From NCBI RefSeq assembly GCF_016135805.1, contig NZ_JADWOX010000011.1, forward strand, positions 1 through 64,000: a stretch of 64,000 nucleotides of DNA. The letters run 5' to 3'. This document shows positions 8,479 through 17,752 of the stretch, one piece after another. The stretch's first letter is position 1. Each line of letters opens with the position of its first letter. The notes beneath the pieces were generated by a model. The model was not told where the DNA came from. It worked only from the letters and a program-made list of their open reading frames with translations, and did no database searches. Made by a program: the position numbers and the translations under genes. Origin of the DNA: Caulobacter hibisci. GTDB lineage: Bacteria; Pseudomonadota; Alphaproteobacteria; Caulobacterales; Caulobacteraceae.

Positions 8479-10284
8479 CTAGGCGCCCGTCCATTCGTCG
8501 AGCATGTCGGCCAGCACGTCGAGCGGCATGGTGCCGGCGGTCAGGCCCGCGTCGTGGAAGCTCTTGAGGCTGAAGCGCGCGCCCAGGCGCTTTTGCGCGC
8601 GGGCGCGGCTGTCGGTCCAGGTGCGCCAGCCGAGCATGTAGCTCGAGGCCTGGCCGGGCTGGACGCAGTAACGCTCGACCTCGCGGGTGACAGAGGTCTC
8701 GGCGTCGCCCAGGGTCTGCGACATGTAGGCGATGGCCTGCTCGCGGCTCCAGCGCTTGGCGTGGATGCCGGAATCGAGCACCAGGCGGCTGGCGCGAAAC
8801 AGCATCGAGGCCACATAGCCCAGCTGGCCCAGCGGATCGCCTTCATGGGCCCCCATCTCGTCGGCCAGCTGCTCGGCATAGAGCGCCCAGCCCTCGGAAT
8901 AGCCCGAAAAGATCGGCAGGCGGCGCAGGGTGGGGATGCCCGGGGCCTCCATCATCAGGGCGTTCTGCAGGTGGTGGCCGGGGATGGCCTCGTGGAACAC
9001 CAGGGTCGGCAGGTCGAAGCACGGCTGCTCGGCCGTGTCGCGCAGATTGATCGAGAACAGGCCGGGCCGCGAGCCGTCCAGGCTGGGCGGGCTGTAATAG
9101 GCGCCGGGCGCGCCGGCCTCGATCGACGGCGGCACGCGCTGGATCTTCACCCCGGCCTTGGGCAAGCGGCCGAAATAGCCGGGCAGGCGTTCGCGCATGG
9201 CCGCGATCTTGGCCTCCAGTTCGGCCAGCAGGGCCGCGCGCCCGGCGTCGTCGTTGGGATAGAGATTGGCCGGGTCGCGGCGCAGGGCGGCGATGCGGGC
9301 CCCGACCGAGCCCTCGGTCAGGCCGCGGGCCTTGAGAATGGCGTCGGCGCGGGCGGAGAAGCGGGCGACCAGCTCCAGCCCCAGGCGATGGATCTCGTCG
9401 CCGCCAAGGTCGGTGGTCGTCGCCGCGCGCACGGCGAAGCGGTAATAGGCCTCGCCGCCCGGCAGCCGCCAGACGCCGGCGTCGTGGACGGCCGTCGGCA
9501 GGGCGGCGGTCAACAGTTCGGCCTGACGGCGCAGGGCCGGATAGACCTCGGCCTCGACGATCTTGGTGGCCCGCGCGTCCCAGTCGCCGGCGATGGCCTT
9601 GGCGCCGGTGCGCCGGGTCAGGCCAACGACCAGCTCTGACTGGGCGGGGGTGGGCGCCAGCATGGCGGCGAATTGCGAGAGGGTGGTGCGCAGCACGAAA
9701 TCGGGCGGCGTCGCGCCCCGGGCGAAGTCGGCGCGGGCGCGGGCCGTCTCCTGGTCGAGCAGCACGGCGAAGGCCGACAGGCGCGACAGATAGGCCTGCG
9801 CGTCGGCGGCGTCGTTCACCGGGTGGGTGTCGGCCAGGAAGCTCGGCACGCTGCGATAGGCGCCGGTTAGCTGCGAGATCACATAGGGCGCGGCGACGCC
9901 GACATCGGGATTGCCGTACGGCGTGTCGAAGCTCTGCAGGGTGGTGTCGGCCATGTAGGCGGCCGAGCGGTAGTTGACCCGGTCCATGCCGGTCAGGGCC
10001 TTGGCGTCGAAGGTCGCCAGGTCCTTGCGCAGGTCTTCGAAGATCTGGCGGGTGCGCAGGAGGCCGGCCGGGGAGCGGTCGTCCAGCTTGCCGCGGGCGG
10101 CGGCGTTCGGGCCGGCGTCCAGGCCCGTCAGGGTCATCAGCTGCGGCGAGTCGAGCATCGCCTTCTGGATCAGCCCTTCGAGCACGGCGGAGAGGCGTTC
10201 GCCCTCGGTCTCGCGGGCCAAGGCGGGCAGGGGCGCTGCGGCGAGGGCGGCGGCGGACAGCACGAAAGAACGACGGTTTGTCAT
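8479..10284 (-). CDS. DUF885 family protein, exported putative metallopeptidase
   Basis: The 601-residue product starts at ATG 10284 with a twin-arginine-like signal (MTNRRSFVLSAAALAAAP) ending ALA. The defining feature is the HEAIPGHHL motif, the zinc-binding HExxxGH-like signature of DUF885 proteins, with a downstream acidic region (SEGWALYAEQLADEMG) supplying a likely third ligand. The family is annotated as M-class peptidase-like proteins acting in the periplasm; no substrate is known. An in-frame upstream extension to 10404 would be made from a palindromic repeat and is rejected. Confidence 0.85.
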   Translation of the reverse strand: MTNRRSFVLSAAALAAAPLPALARETEGERLSAVLEGLIQKAMLDSPQLMTLTGLDAGPNAAARGKLDDRSPAGLLRTRQIFEDLRKDLATFDAKALTGMDRVNYRSAAYMADTTLQSFDTPYGNPDVGVAAPYVISQLTGAYRSVPSFLADTHPVNDAADAQAYLSRLSAFAVLLDQETARARADFARGATPPDFVLRTTLSQFAAMLAPTPAQSELVVGLTRRTGAKAIAGDWDARATKIVEAEVYPALRRQAELLTAALPTAVHDAGVWRLPGGEAYYRFAVRAATTTDLGGDEIHRLGLELVARFSARADAILKARGLTEGSVGARIAALRRDPANLYPNDDAGRAALLAELEAKIAAMRERLPGYFGRLPKAGVKIQRVPPSIEAGAPGAYYSPPSLDGSRPGLFSINLRDTAEQPCFDLPTLVFHEAIPGHHLQNALMMEAPGIPTLRRLPIFSGYSEGWALYAEQLADEMGAHEGDPLGQLGYVASMLFRASRLVLDSGIHAKRWSREQAIAYMSQTLGDAETSVTREVERYCVQPGQASSYMLGWRTWTDSRARAQKRLGARFSLKSFHDAGLTAGTMPLDVLADMLDEWTGA

Positions 10285-10342
10285 TCTGTGGTTGTAGCGC
10301 GCCTCGCGTTTCGCGCCAGAGGCGGCATTGGGCGCGCGAGAA

Positions 10343-10427
10343 CCTCGCCCTTCGACAGGCTCAGGGTGAGGTTCTCTACTGCGAGGCTCTGCAATGGTCC
10401 TCAACCTGAGCTTGTCGAAGGGCGAGG
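10343..10427. repeat. REP-like inverted repeat (family F), copy 1
   Basis: Two 29-base arms, CCTCGCCCTTCGACAGGCTC... (10343-10371) and ...GAGCTTGTCGAAGGGCGAGG (10399-10427), are near-perfect inverse complements. A second copy is at 28596-28695. It separates two same-strand genes, upstream of DUF885 and downstream of the oxidoreductase, where it may act as a terminator or mRNA stabiliser. Confidence 0.8.
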
Positions 10428-10456
10428 GCCACGCACGACGCTTAAAACTCCGGAGT

Positions 10457-11434
10457 TTACGGCCGCAGCAGCACCTTGCCGGTCTTGCCCGGGGTCAGCG
10501 AGGCCCTCACCGCGTCGGCCACCTGGTCGAGGCCGTAGACGCCGTCGGTCGGCAGCTTCAGCTTGCCGGTCGCCACCTGGGTCAGCAGCTCGCCGATCAG
10601 CTTGCGGCGCAGGTCGGGCGCCATGGTCGCCGAGACGGTCGAGCCCCAGAAGCCCTTCACGGTCAACTGCTTGAAGATCACCGTGCCCGAGGAGATCTGC
10701 ATCGGCTCGCCGGTCATCGAGCCGAACGAGACCAGCAGGCCGTTCTCGCCCAGCAGGTCGGCCATGTCGCCCGAGGCGGTTCCGCCGATGGAGTCGACGG
10801 CGGCCTTGATCGGCGCGCCGCCGGTCAGTTCGGCGACCTTGGCCTTCCAGTCCGCGTCGGCGGTGGAGACGGCGTTGTCGATGCCCAGCTCGGCCAGTTC
10901 GGCCACGCCGGCGTCGCGGCGCACCAGGTTGATCACGTTGACGCCGCGGGCCTTGGCCAGCATGGCCAGGGTCTTGCCGACCGCGCCGTTGGCGGTGTTC
11001 TGGGCGACCCAGTCGCCGGCCTCGACACCGAGCGTCTCGAGCAGGGTGATGGCGCTGAACGGCATGGCGATCAGCTGGGCGGCGGCTTCGTCGGGGATGG
11101 CGTCGGGCACGGGCACCAGGCCGGCTGCCGAGGCGATGAAGTATTCGGCCCAGCTGCCGTGCACGCCGGCCACGGCGAAACGCTGGCCGACCAGGGCGGC
11201 GTCGACGCCGTCGCCCACGGCGTCGACGATCCCGACCGCCTCGCTGCCGCCGATGGCGGGCAGGGCGGGCTTGTAGCCGTAGTTGCCGCGCACGGTCCAA
11301 AGGTCGTGATTGTGGATCGGCGACAGCAGGGTGCGAATGCGCACCTTGCCGGGGCCGGGCTCGGGGATCGGGCTGTCGGCCAGGGCCAGGACTTCGGCCG
11401 GGTCGCCGAACACGTCGTGGATCGCGCTGCGCAT
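10457..11434 (-). CDS. MDR-family NADPH:quinone oxidoreductase / enoyl reductase
   Basis: A 325-residue zinc-independent medium-chain dehydrogenase. The N-terminal GroES-like fold contains the SPIHNHDLWTVRGNYGYKP and GGSEAVGIVDAVG segments. The Rossmann half contains the cofactor loop QNTANGAVGKTLAMLAKARG (AxGxVG-like), which is the pattern of 2-enoyl-thioester reductase/quinone reductase members. Start ATG 11434 follows a TetR gene by 47 bases on the same strand. This pairing, with a NemR-like operator ahead of the regulator, suggests a response to electrophiles or quinones. Reaction assigned at family level only. Confidence 0.85.
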   Translation of the reverse strand: MRSAIHDVFGDPAEVLALADSPIPEPGPGKVRIRTLLSPIHNHDLWTVRGNYGYKPALPAIGGSEAVGIVDAVGDGVDAALVGQRFAVAGVHGSWAEYFIASAAGLVPVPDAIPDEAAAQLIAMPFSAITLLETLGVEAGDWVAQNTANGAVGKTLAMLAKARGVNVINLVRRDAGVAELAELGIDNAVSTADADWKAKVAELTGGAPIKAAVDSIGGTASGDMADLLGENGLLVSFGSMTGEPMQISSGTVIFKQLTVKGFWGSTVSATMAPDLRRKLIGELLTQVATGKLKLPTDGVYGLDQVADAVRASLTPGKTGKVLLRP

Positions 11435-11481
11435 GGGGTCTTCCTTCTTGTTATCGGGCTTGTTGTCGGGGGAGGGCGGCC

Positions 11482-12078
11482 TCAGGCGGCCGCGAGCATC
11501 TGTTCGGTGGTTCGCAGGGCCTCGCGCAGCGGGCCCTGGTCCTTGGAAAGCTTGGCCAGGATGGCCGCGCCCAGCCACAGGGCGTACATCGCCCGGGCCG
11601 TAGCGACCGGGTCGCCGGACCCGGGCAGCGAGCCGTCGTCGCGGCCCTCGACGATGACGGCGGCGATGCGGCGCACCAGGCGCTCGACGCCGGTGTTGAG
11701 GATCAGCCGCATGTCTTCGGACAGGTCGGAGATCTCGGCCGCCAGCTTCACCACCAGGCAGCGGTCGGCCATGCCGCAGGCCGCGTCGGTGTCCAGCCAG
11801 ACGGCCCAGTAGGCCATCAGCTTGTCGCGGCCGCTGGCGCCGGTGTCGAACAGGCCGGCGAGCTTGACGCCGTACTCGGCGCAGTAGTCGTCCAGCAGGG
11901 CGCAGCCGAACGCCTCCTTCGAGGCGAAGTAATAATAGAACGAGCCCTTCGGCACGCCGCTGGCGTCCAGCAGCTCCTTCAGCCCCATGCCGCCGAACCC
12001 CTGGCGCAGAACCAGCTCGCGACCGGTGGCCAGTATGTGCTCGCGGGTGAGTTCGGACTTCTTGCGGACGGCGGTCAT
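11482..12078 (-). CDS. TetR-family repressor of the adjacent oxidoreductase
   Basis: 198 residues with a typical N-terminal helix-turn-helix (about 10-55: REHILATGRELVLRQGF ... PKGSFYYYFASKEAFGCALL) and a C-terminal ligand domain containing two Cys in DAACGMADRCLVV. Those Cys are of interest because NemR-type TetR repressors sense electrophiles through Cys. It is the first gene of a two-gene operon with the MDR reductase and has a TAGAC-N5-GTCTA palindrome 20 bases upstream, consistent with autoregulation. The inducer is unknown. Confidence 0.85.
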   Translation of the reverse strand: MTAVRKKSELTREHILATGRELVLRQGFGGMGLKELLDASGVPKGSFYYYFASKEAFGCALLDDYCAEYGVKLAGLFDTGASGRDKLMAYWAVWLDTDAACGMADRCLVVKLAAEISDLSEDMRLILNTGVERLVRRIAAVIVEGRDDGSLPGSGDPVATARAMYALWLGAAILAKLSKDQGPLREALRTTEQMLAAA

Positions 12079-12098
12079 GCGAGGTGTATGGCAAATAA

Positions 12099-12113
12099 TA
12101 GACCGGTCGTCTA
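12099..12113. promoter_or_regulatory. TetR operator candidate
   Basis: Perfect inverted repeat TAGAC cggtc GTCTA, 20 bases upstream of the TetR start. It resembles the TAGACC/GGTCTA half-sites reported for NemR. Confidence 0.55.
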
Positions 12114-12145
12114 GTTATGCGGTTTTAATGCGCGCCCCTTCGGCC

Positions 12146-12294
12146 GTCATCCCGGCCGAAGGGCTGCGCAGCAGGCCGCAGAGCCGGGACCCAGGGTGAC
12201 TGGGCGCAGCGGTTGGGTTGGCAGGCGGTCGTGGCCGGCGCGTTGCGTGTGGCCCCTGGGTCCCGGCTCTCCGCTGCGCTACGGCCGGGATGAC
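12146..12294. repeat. Palindromic repeat family C, copy 1
   Basis: Outer arms GTCATCCCGGCCG and CGGCCGGGATGAC plus inner arms AGAGCCGGGACCCAGGG and CCCCTGGGTCCCGGCTCT form a large foldback. A second member is at 22259-22373. Together with the family A repeat that follows, it fills most of the 350-base gap (12079-12428) between the TetR and LysR genes; no gene was seen there. Confidence 0.8.
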
Positions 12295-12328
12295 GAATGT
12301 TGTGGGGCGGAGCCGGTCTCAGCGCTTA

Positions 12329-12426
12329 CCCCCTCCGGCCCTCCGGGCCACCTCCCCCAGAGGGGGAGGATTTCGAGCCGTAGATGCTCCCCCTCTGGGG
12401 GAGCTGTCGCGGAGCGACTGAGGGGG
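12329..12426. repeat. Palindromic repeat family A, full copy
   Basis: Composite of the left hairpin (TCCCCCAGAGGGGGA) and right hairpin (GCTCCCCCTCTGGGGGAGC) bounded by CCCCCTCCGG and GAGGGGG. It ends three bases from the LysR stop codon, so it forms the 3' end of that transcript. Confidence 0.8.
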
Positions 12427-12428
12427 TC

Positions 12429-13322
12429 TTACACCCCCACCAACCGCAGCATCTCCCGCAGCGTCGGCGTGTCGTCATCCCGCCGCCAGGCCAGGCCCGT
12501 CTCCAGCGTCGGTGGATCGCGGACCTCGACATAGGCCACGCCCGCCCGCGCCAGGTTGCGCAGCGAGGCCGGCACCAGCGCGACGCCCAGCCCGGCCGAG
12601 ACCAGGCTGATGATGGTCTGCATTTGGATGGCCTCCTGCACGATGTGGGCGGGGCGGCCCAGGCGGGCGAAATAGCCGGTGACGAGGTCGTGGAAGGCGG
12701 GCGCTACGGTGCGGGGGAAGAGGATCAGCGGGGCGTCGACGATGGTGGCTGGGGCCAGCATCCCGTCCTCGACCGCCAGCCGGCCGTCGGCGATCCAGGC
12801 GGCCGGGGCGGCGGCGATCAGGGGCTCGGAGACCAGGCGCTGATAGGCCAGGGGCTCGGGCAGGGCGCGGTCCGACGGCGGGATGATGATGCCGGCATGA
12901 CGCTCGCCGGCGACGATGGCGGGGATCTGCACGTCGCTGGTGGCCTCGACCAGACCGATCTCGACGTCGGGAAAGGCCCGCGAATAGCGGCTGACCAAGT
13001 CGGGCAGGACGCTGTAGTCGGCGGTGCTGACGAAGGACAGCGACAGCAGGCCGGTCTGGCCGTCGCGCAGCCGCCGGGCGGTGGTCGGCAGTTCGTCCAC
13101 GGCCGCCAGGGCCGCCAGCACCTCGGGCAGCCAGGCCTCGCCTAGCGGGCTGAGCCGCACGCTTCGTTTGGAACGCACGAACAGCGGCGCGCCCAAGGTC
13201 TTTTCCAGCGCTATGATCGACTGGCTGAGCGGCGGCTGGGTCATGCCCAGGCGCTCGGCGGCGCGGCCGAAATGCAGGGTCTCGGCGACGGCCGCGAAGT
13301 GGCGCAGCGGGCGAACGTCCAT
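12429..13322 (-). CDS. LysR-family regulator divergent from ilvD
   Basis: 297 residues. The N-terminal winged helix (1-60) has RHFAAVAETLHFGRAAERLGMTQPPLSQSI and the LGAPLFVRSKRSVRLSPLG wing, and the rest is a periplasmic-binding-like effector domain. It is transcribed away from ilvD with 110 bases between the starts and an inverted repeat of LysR type in that gap, so it very likely controls ilvD and itself. The effector could be a branched-chain intermediate, but this is inference. It is unlike E. coli IlvY enough that the symbol is not used. Confidence 0.85.
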   Translation of the reverse strand: MDVRPLRHFAAVAETLHFGRAAERLGMTQPPLSQSIIALEKTLGAPLFVRSKRSVRLSPLGEAWLPEVLAALAAVDELPTTARRLRDGQTGLLSLSFVSTADYSVLPDLVSRYSRAFPDVEIGLVEATSDVQIPAIVAGERHAGIIIPPSDRALPEPLAYQRLVSEPLIAAAPAAWIADGRLAVEDGMLAPATIVDAPLILFPRTVAPAFHDLVTGYFARLGRPAHIVQEAIQMQTIISLVSAGLGVALVPASLRNLARAGVAYVEVRDPPTLETGLAWRRDDDTPTLREMLRLVGV

Positions 13323-13339
13323 ATCGATATCCCAGATAT

Positions 13340-13360
13340 ATATTTTGGCCGACCTAATAT
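13340..13360. promoter_or_regulatory. LysR-type binding site candidate
   Basis: ATATT-N11-AATAT (T-N11-A architecture) in an AT-rich 110-base divergent promoter between the LysR gene and ilvD. Further ATAT motifs flank it at 13323-13328 and 13370-13376. Confidence 0.45.
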
Positions 13361-13432
13361 CGCCGTTCTAATATATTTTGAAAGCGCGGGGCAGGGGCGT
13401 AATAACCCCACAGCCGACACTGAGATTTTCCC

Positions 13433-15286
13433 ATGCCTCCCTATCGCTCACGCACCTCCACCCACGGCCGCAACATGGCCGGCGCCCGCGGCCTGTGGCG
13501 CGCCACCGGCATGAAGGACAGCGACTTCGGCAAGCCGATCATCGCGGTGGCCAACAGCTTCACCCAGTTCGTCCCGGGCCACGTGCACCTGAAGGACCTG
13601 GGCCAGCTGGTCGCTCGCGAGATCGAAGCGGCCGGGGGCGTGGCCAAGGAATTCAACACCATCGCCGTCGACGACGGCATCGCCATGGGCCACGGCGGCA
13701 TGCTGTATTCGCTGCCCAGCCGCGAGCTGATCGCCGACGCGGTCGAGTACATGGTCAACGCCCACTGCGCCGACGCCATCGTCTGCATCTCCAACTGCGA
13801 CAAGATCACGCCCGGCATGCTGATGGCCGCCATGCGCCTCAACATCCCGGTGGTCTTCGTCTCGGGCGGGCCGATGGAGGCCGGCAAGGTGCAGATCAAG
13901 GGTGCGATCCGCTCGCTGGACCTGGTCGACGCCATGGTCGTGGCCGCGGATGACCGCTACACCGACGAGGAAGTCGAGGCGATCGAGAAGGCCGCCTGCC
14001 CGACCTGCGGTTCGTGCTCGGGCATGTTCACGGCCAACTCGATGAACTGCCTGACGGAAGCCTTGGGCCTGTCGCTGCCCGGCAACGGGTCGGTCCTGGC
14101 CACCCACGCCGATCGCGAGGCCCTGTTCAAGGAAGCTGGCCGGTTGATCGTCGACCTGTGCCAGCGCTGGTACGAGCAGGACGACGCCACGGCCCTGCCG
14201 CGCGGCATCGCCACCCGGGCGGCGTTCGAGAACGCCATGAGCCTGGACATCGCCATGGGCGGCTCGACCAACACCGTGCTGCACCTGCTGGCCGCCGCCA
14301 GCGAGGGCGAGGTCGAGTTCTCGATGGCCGACATCGACCGACTGTCGCGCCGCGTGCCGTGCCTCTCGAAAGTGGCCCCGGCCAAGAGCGACGTGCACAT
14401 GGAAGACGTCCACCGCGCCGGCGGCGTGCCGGCCATCCTGGGCGAGCTGGAGAAGGGCGGCCTGATCGACGCCACCCAACCCACCGTCCACGCCGCGACC
14501 ATGGCCGAGTCCCTGGCCCGCTGGGACATCGGCCGCACCAACAGCGGCACGGCCCAGGAGTTCTTCCGCGCCGCGCCCGGCGGCAAGCCGACCCAGATCG
14601 CCTTCAGCCAGGCCGCGCGCTGGGAAGACCTCGATCTCGACCGCGAGAACGGCGTCATCCGCTCGGTCGAGCACCCGTTCTCCAAGGACGGCGGCTTGGC
14701 CGTGCTGTTCGGCAACCTGGCCCCGGAAGGCTGCATCGTGAAGACGGCCGGGGTCGACGAGTCGATCCTGACCTTCAAGGGCACGGCGCGGGTGTTCGAG
14801 AGCCAGGAAGACGCCGTCAGCGGCATCCTCGGCGGCAAGGTCGTGGCCGGCGAGGTCGTGGTCATCCGCTACGAAGGCCCCAAGGGCGGCCCGGGCATGC
14901 AGGAGATGCTGTACCCGACCACCTATCTGAAATCGAAGGGCCTGGGCGCGGCCTGCGCCCTGATCACCGACGGCCGCTTCTCGGGCGGCACCTCGGGCCT
15001 GTCGATCGGCCACGTCTCGCCCGAAGCCGGCGAGGGTGGCCTGATCGCCCTGGTCGAGACCGGCGATCCGATCCTGATCGACATCCCCAACCGCGGCATC
15101 CACCTAGATTTGCCCGAGGCGGTTCTGGCCGAGCGTCGCGAGGCGCAACTGGCCCGCGGCAAGGACGCCTGGAAGCCGAAGGACCGCAAGCGCCAGGTCT
15201 CGCCGGCGCTTCGGGCCTATGCGGCCATGACCACCAACGCCGCGCGCGGCGCGGTGCGGGACGTGAGCCAGGTCGAGCGGGGGTAG
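13433..15286 (+). CDS. ilvD: Dihydroxy-acid dehydratase
   Basis: Dehydrates 2,3-dihydroxy-3-methylvalerate and 2,3-dihydroxyisovalerate to the 2-oxo acids of isoleucine and valine synthesis. The 617 residues equal the length of E. coli IlvD. Conserved blocks are [15 protein letters not shown] at the N-terminus, the iron-sulfur Cys in [11 protein letters not shown] and [18 protein letters not shown], and [16 protein letters not shown] near the C-terminus. The ATG at 13433 has no strong Shine-Dalgarno. Length and blocks favour true IlvD over the shorter sugar-acid dehydratases (Edd, XylD) also common in this group. Confidence 0.93.
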   Translation: MPPYRSRTSTHGRNMAGARGLWRATGMKDSDFGKPIIAVANSFTQFVPGHVHLKDLGQLVAREIEAAGGVAKEFNTIAVDDGIAMGHGGMLYSLPSRELIADAVEYMVNAHCADAIVCISNCDKITPGMLMAAMRLNIPVVFVSGGPMEAGKVQIKGAIRSLDLVDAMVVAADDRYTDEEVEAIEKAACPTCGSCSGMFTANSMNCLTEALGLSLPGNGSVLATHADREALFKEAGRLIVDLCQRWYEQDDATALPRGIATRAAFENAMSLDIAMGGSTNTVLHLLAAASEGEVEFSMADIDRLSRRVPCLSKVAPAKSDVHMEDVHRAGGVPAILGELEKGGLIDATQPTVHAATMAESLARWDIGRTNSGTAQEFFRAAPGGKPTQIAFSQAARWEDLDLDRENGVIRSVEHPFSKDGGLAVLFGNLAPEGCIVKTAGVDESILTFKGTARVFESQEDAVSGILGGKVVAGEVVVIRYEGPKGGPGMQEMLYPTTYLKSKGLGAACALITDGRFSGGTSGLSIGHVSPEAGEGGLIALVETGDPILIDIPNRGIHLDLPEAVLAERREAQLARGKDAWKPKDRKRQVSPALRAYAAMTTNAARGAVRDVSQVERG

Positions 15287-15345
15287 GATTGCTGTTGGAA
15301 TTGGGGGGTGATGGGTCTGAGTCCCATCGCTCCTCAAACACCGAG

Positions 15346-15445
15346 CATCCCCGCGAAGGCGGGGATCCAAGCGGAGTCCGCGGGTGATCTACGGCCGCGC
15401 CGCGTTCTGAAAGTCAGCTTGGATCCCCGCCTCCCCGGGGATTTT
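15346..15445. repeat. Nested palindromic element (family D)
   Basis: Perfect 14-base arms GCGGGGATCCAAGC (15359-15372) and GCTTGGATCCCCGC (15417-15430), each with a smaller hairpin outside. The AAAGTCAGCTTGG core (15410-15422) is shared with the element at 4984-5071. It lies between the convergent ilvD and GntR genes and may terminate both. Confidence 0.75.
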
Positions 15446-15480
15446 TCGGATAATTGAGCGTGGGAGTTGGGGGAGGCGAG

Positions 15481-16233
15481 TTAGATCGCCACCCGCTTGG
15501 CGATCGCGTTACGCCGCGCGTCGGTCTCCTGGCGCGCCTTCTGGACCGCCTCCGTCTCGGTCGCGTGCAGAAGGTGGTCGATAACCCGTTCCAGGTGGTC
15601 GCGCATGGCCTGGCGGGCGGCGGCGGGGTCGCGGGCCTTCAGGGCCTCGACCACGCGGCGGTGCTCCTGGATGCGGGGCTCCAGGCCCATGCCGCGGGCG
15701 CGGGCCAGGATGTTGCGGGCCAGGGACGAGCGGTTGCGCCAGTCCCACAGGTTCTCGATCGTGGCGATGATCGCGCCGTTGCCGGTGGCCCCGGCGATGA
15801 CGAGGTGGAACTCGCGGTCGGCGTCCTCGCCCCGGATCTCCTCCTCCTCGTGCATACGCTCGAGCAGGCTTTCCAGCTGGGCGATCTGCTCCTCGGTGAT
15901 CGAGGTGGCGGCCAGGGCGGCGGCTTCGCCCTCGAACAGGCGGCGGGCCTCGATCAGCTCGAAGGCGCCGATCTCGGTGTCGCGCTCGGCCGGTTGCGGG
16001 GCCACCGGGCGGACGTCGCCGGTGACATAGATGCCCAGGCCGTGGCGGGCCTCGATCATGCCCAGCATTTCCAGGGCGATCATCGCCTCGCGCAGGGTCG
16101 GACGGGAGACGCCGAACTGTTCGGCCAGTTCGCGCTCGGTCGGCAGGCGGTCGCCCAGCTTGTACTGGCCGGCCTCGATGGCGTCGGCCACGGTGTCCGC
16201 GATCTTGCGGTAGAGCTTGACGTTGTCCGACAT
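15481..16233 (-). CDS. GntR-family (FadR subfamily) regulator of glucuronate genes, UxuR-like
   Basis: 250 residues. The winged helix (about 5-75) has KLGDRLPTERELAEQFGVSRPTLREAMIALEMLG and the FCD ligand domain follows, with acidic and His residues (REFHLVIAG, EHRRVVEAL) that bind metal and carboxylate effectors in this subfamily. It is followed upstream by manD on the same strand. TTGGTC-type operators precede it and lie in the manD/GH67 divergent promoter, matching the classic TTGGTC-N-GACCAA recognition of UxuR/ExuR-like proteins. It most likely represses glucuronate use and itself in the absence of a glucuronate or mannonate inducer. Confidence 0.87.
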   Translation of the reverse strand: MSDNVKLYRKIADTVADAIEAGQYKLGDRLPTERELAEQFGVSRPTLREAMIALEMLGMIEARHGLGIYVTGDVRPVAPQPAERDTEIGAFELIEARRLFEGEAAALAATSITEEQIAQLESLLERMHEEEEIRGEDADREFHLVIAGATGNGAIIATIENLWDWRNRSSLARNILARARGMGLEPRIQEHRRVVEALKARDPAAARQAMRDHLERVIDHLLHATETEAVQKARQETDARRNAIAKRVAI

Positions 16234-16306
16234 GGGATCCTGGAATCGAAGGCCCGAACCTAGGGTTCGCCTTCGATAGCATAATCGTTGTCGGACGCTC
16301 CGGCTA

Positions 16307-16321
16307 TTTGGTCTGACAAGA
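16307..16321. promoter_or_regulatory. UxuR-type operator, imperfect
   Basis: TTTGGTC T GACAAGA, matching the perfect site at 17668-17682 at most positions. It lies 74 bases upstream of the GntR gene start, consistent with autoregulation, within the gap between manD and the regulator. Confidence 0.65.
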
Positions 16322-16341
16322 TGGCCGAATGGTCTTCCGCG

Positions 16342-17553
16342 TCACCAATCGTGCATCGAGCCGTCTTCGCGGCGCGCAACGGGCAGATAGGCGCGGCTGT
16401 AGGGATATTTCGCGGCCAGGACCTCGTCGATATCGACCCCCAGGCCCGGCGCCTCGCCCGGATGCAGCAGGCCGTCGTCGAAGCTGTAGGCGTGCGGGAA
16501 GACGGCGTCGGTCTCGGGCGTGTGGCGCATATATTCCTGGATCCCGAAATTGGGGATCGACAGGTCGAAATGCAGGGCCGCGGCCATGCAGACCGGCGAC
16601 AGGTCGGTGGCCCCATGGCAGCCGGTGCGCACGCCGTAGAGGTCGGCGAAGGCGGCCACGCGGCGCAGGTGGGTGATGCCGCCGGCATGGACCACGGTGG
16701 CGCGGATATAGTCGATCAGCTGTTCCTCGATCAGCTGCTTGCAGTCCCAGATCGAGTTGAAGATCTCGCCCACGGCCAGCGGGGTGGTCGTGTGCTGGCG
16801 GATCAGGCGGAAGTTGGCCTGGTTCTCGGCCGGGGTGGCGTCTTCCATCCAGAACGGGCGGTAGGGCTCCAGGTCCTTGCCCAGGCGGCCGGCCTCGATG
16901 GGCGTGAGGCGGTGGTGCACGTCGTGCAGCAGGTGGACGTCCCAGCCCAGTTTGTCGCGCGCCGCCTCGAACAGCGGCGGCACGCTGCGCAGGTATTTCT
17001 CGGTCGACCAGACGCTTTCGCTGGGCAGGTCGGCGTCGGCCGGCTCGTAGAAGAAGCGGTCCTTGGAGACGCCATAGACGGTCTTCAGACCCGGCACGCC
17101 CGACTGCAGGCGAATGGCCTTGTAGCCCTGCTCGGCATAGACGGCGGCGTTGTCGAGGGTCTCCTCGATGCTGGCCCCGTTGGCGTGGCCATAGACCATG
17201 ACGCCGGTGCGGCAGGCGCCGCCCAGCAGCTGGTAGAGCGGCAGGTTGGCCACCTTGGCCTTGATGTCCCACAAGGCCATGTCGACCGCGGCGATCGCCG
17301 ACATGGTCACCGGCCCGCGCCGCCAATAGGCGCCCTTGTAAAGGAACTGCCAGATGTCCTCGATCTGGTGGGCGTCGCGGCCGATCAGGCATGGGATGAC
17401 GTGGTCGTTCAGATAGCTGGCCACCGCCAGTTCGCGGCCGTTGAGGGTGGCGTCGCCGATCCCGTAAACGCCGTCGCTGGTCTCGATCTTCAGGGTGACG
17501 AAGTTGCGCCCCGGGCAGGTGACGATGACCCTGGCGGCGGTGATCTTCAGCAT
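16342..17553 (-). CDS. manD: D-mannonate dehydratase, enolase superfamily ManD
   Basis: Dehydrates D-mannonate to 2-keto-3-deoxy-D-gluconate in glucuronate catabolism. The 403 residues align over full length with characterised ManD. Metal ligands and catalytic residues are visible at their known positions: Asp211, Glu237 and Glu263 for Mg2+, Tyr160 with His213 as the base, His313, and Trp403 as the final residue reaching the active site. ATG 17553 is chosen because it gives the conserved [17 protein letters not shown] start; longer in-frame extensions run through the divergent promoter. Transcribed away from the GH67 gene and toward the GntR regulator, it forms the cytoplasmic branch of glucuronoxylan use. 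Confidence 0.95.
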   Translation of the reverse strand: MLKITAARVIVTCPGRNFVTLKIETSDGVYGIGDATLNGRELAVASYLNDHVIPCLIGRDAHQIEDIWQFLYKGAYWRRGPVTMSAIAAVDMALWDIKAKVANLPLYQLLGGACRTGVMVYGHANGASIEETLDNAAVYAEQGYKAIRLQSGVPGLKTVYGVSKDRFFYEPADADLPSESVWSTEKYLRSVPPLFEAARDKLGWDVHLLHDVHHRLTPIEAGRLGKDLEPYRPFWMEDATPAENQANFRLIRQHTTTPLAVGEIFNSIWDCKQLIEEQLIDYIRATVVHAGGITHLRRVAAFADLYGVRTGCHGATDLSPVCMAAALHFDLSIPNFGIQEYMRHTPETDAVFPHAYSFDDGLLHPGEAPGLGVDIDEVLAAKYPYSRAYLPVARREDGSMHDW

Positions 17554-17667
17554 CGGCGTCTTTCTGCGGCGGCGCCGGTCGGTCGGCGACGAGGTCTTTG
17601 ACGGACGCGAGCGTCCGCGGCGGTCTTCCCTCTTTTCGTTTAAACGTGGGGCGAAGGTTGTCAATCC

Positions 17668-17682
17668 ATTGGTCAGACCAAT
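17668..17682. promoter_or_regulatory. Perfect GntR/UxuR operator in the manD-GH67 divergent promoter
   Basis: ATTGGTC A GACCAAT is a perfect 15-base palindrome, 115 bases from the manD start and 71 from the GH67 start. It is the textbook recognition site of UxuR-type FadR-family regulators, and the gene for such a regulator lies 1.4 kb away. Confidence 0.85.
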
Positions 17683-17752
17683 AAGGTCGCGGAGACTCGA
17701 CCACCTTCGGGCCGCGCAGACGGCCGATCCGGAACGACCCTTGGGAGACGCC

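Noticed and set aside
8110..9639. Long plus-strand frame opposite the DUF885 gene
   Set aside because: Low-complexity Gly/Arg/Ala/His composition, no start signal; antisense shadow.
10285..10404. N-terminal extension of the DUF885 gene
   Set aside because: The extra residues are encoded by a family F repeat; ATG 10284 with an export signal is the better start.
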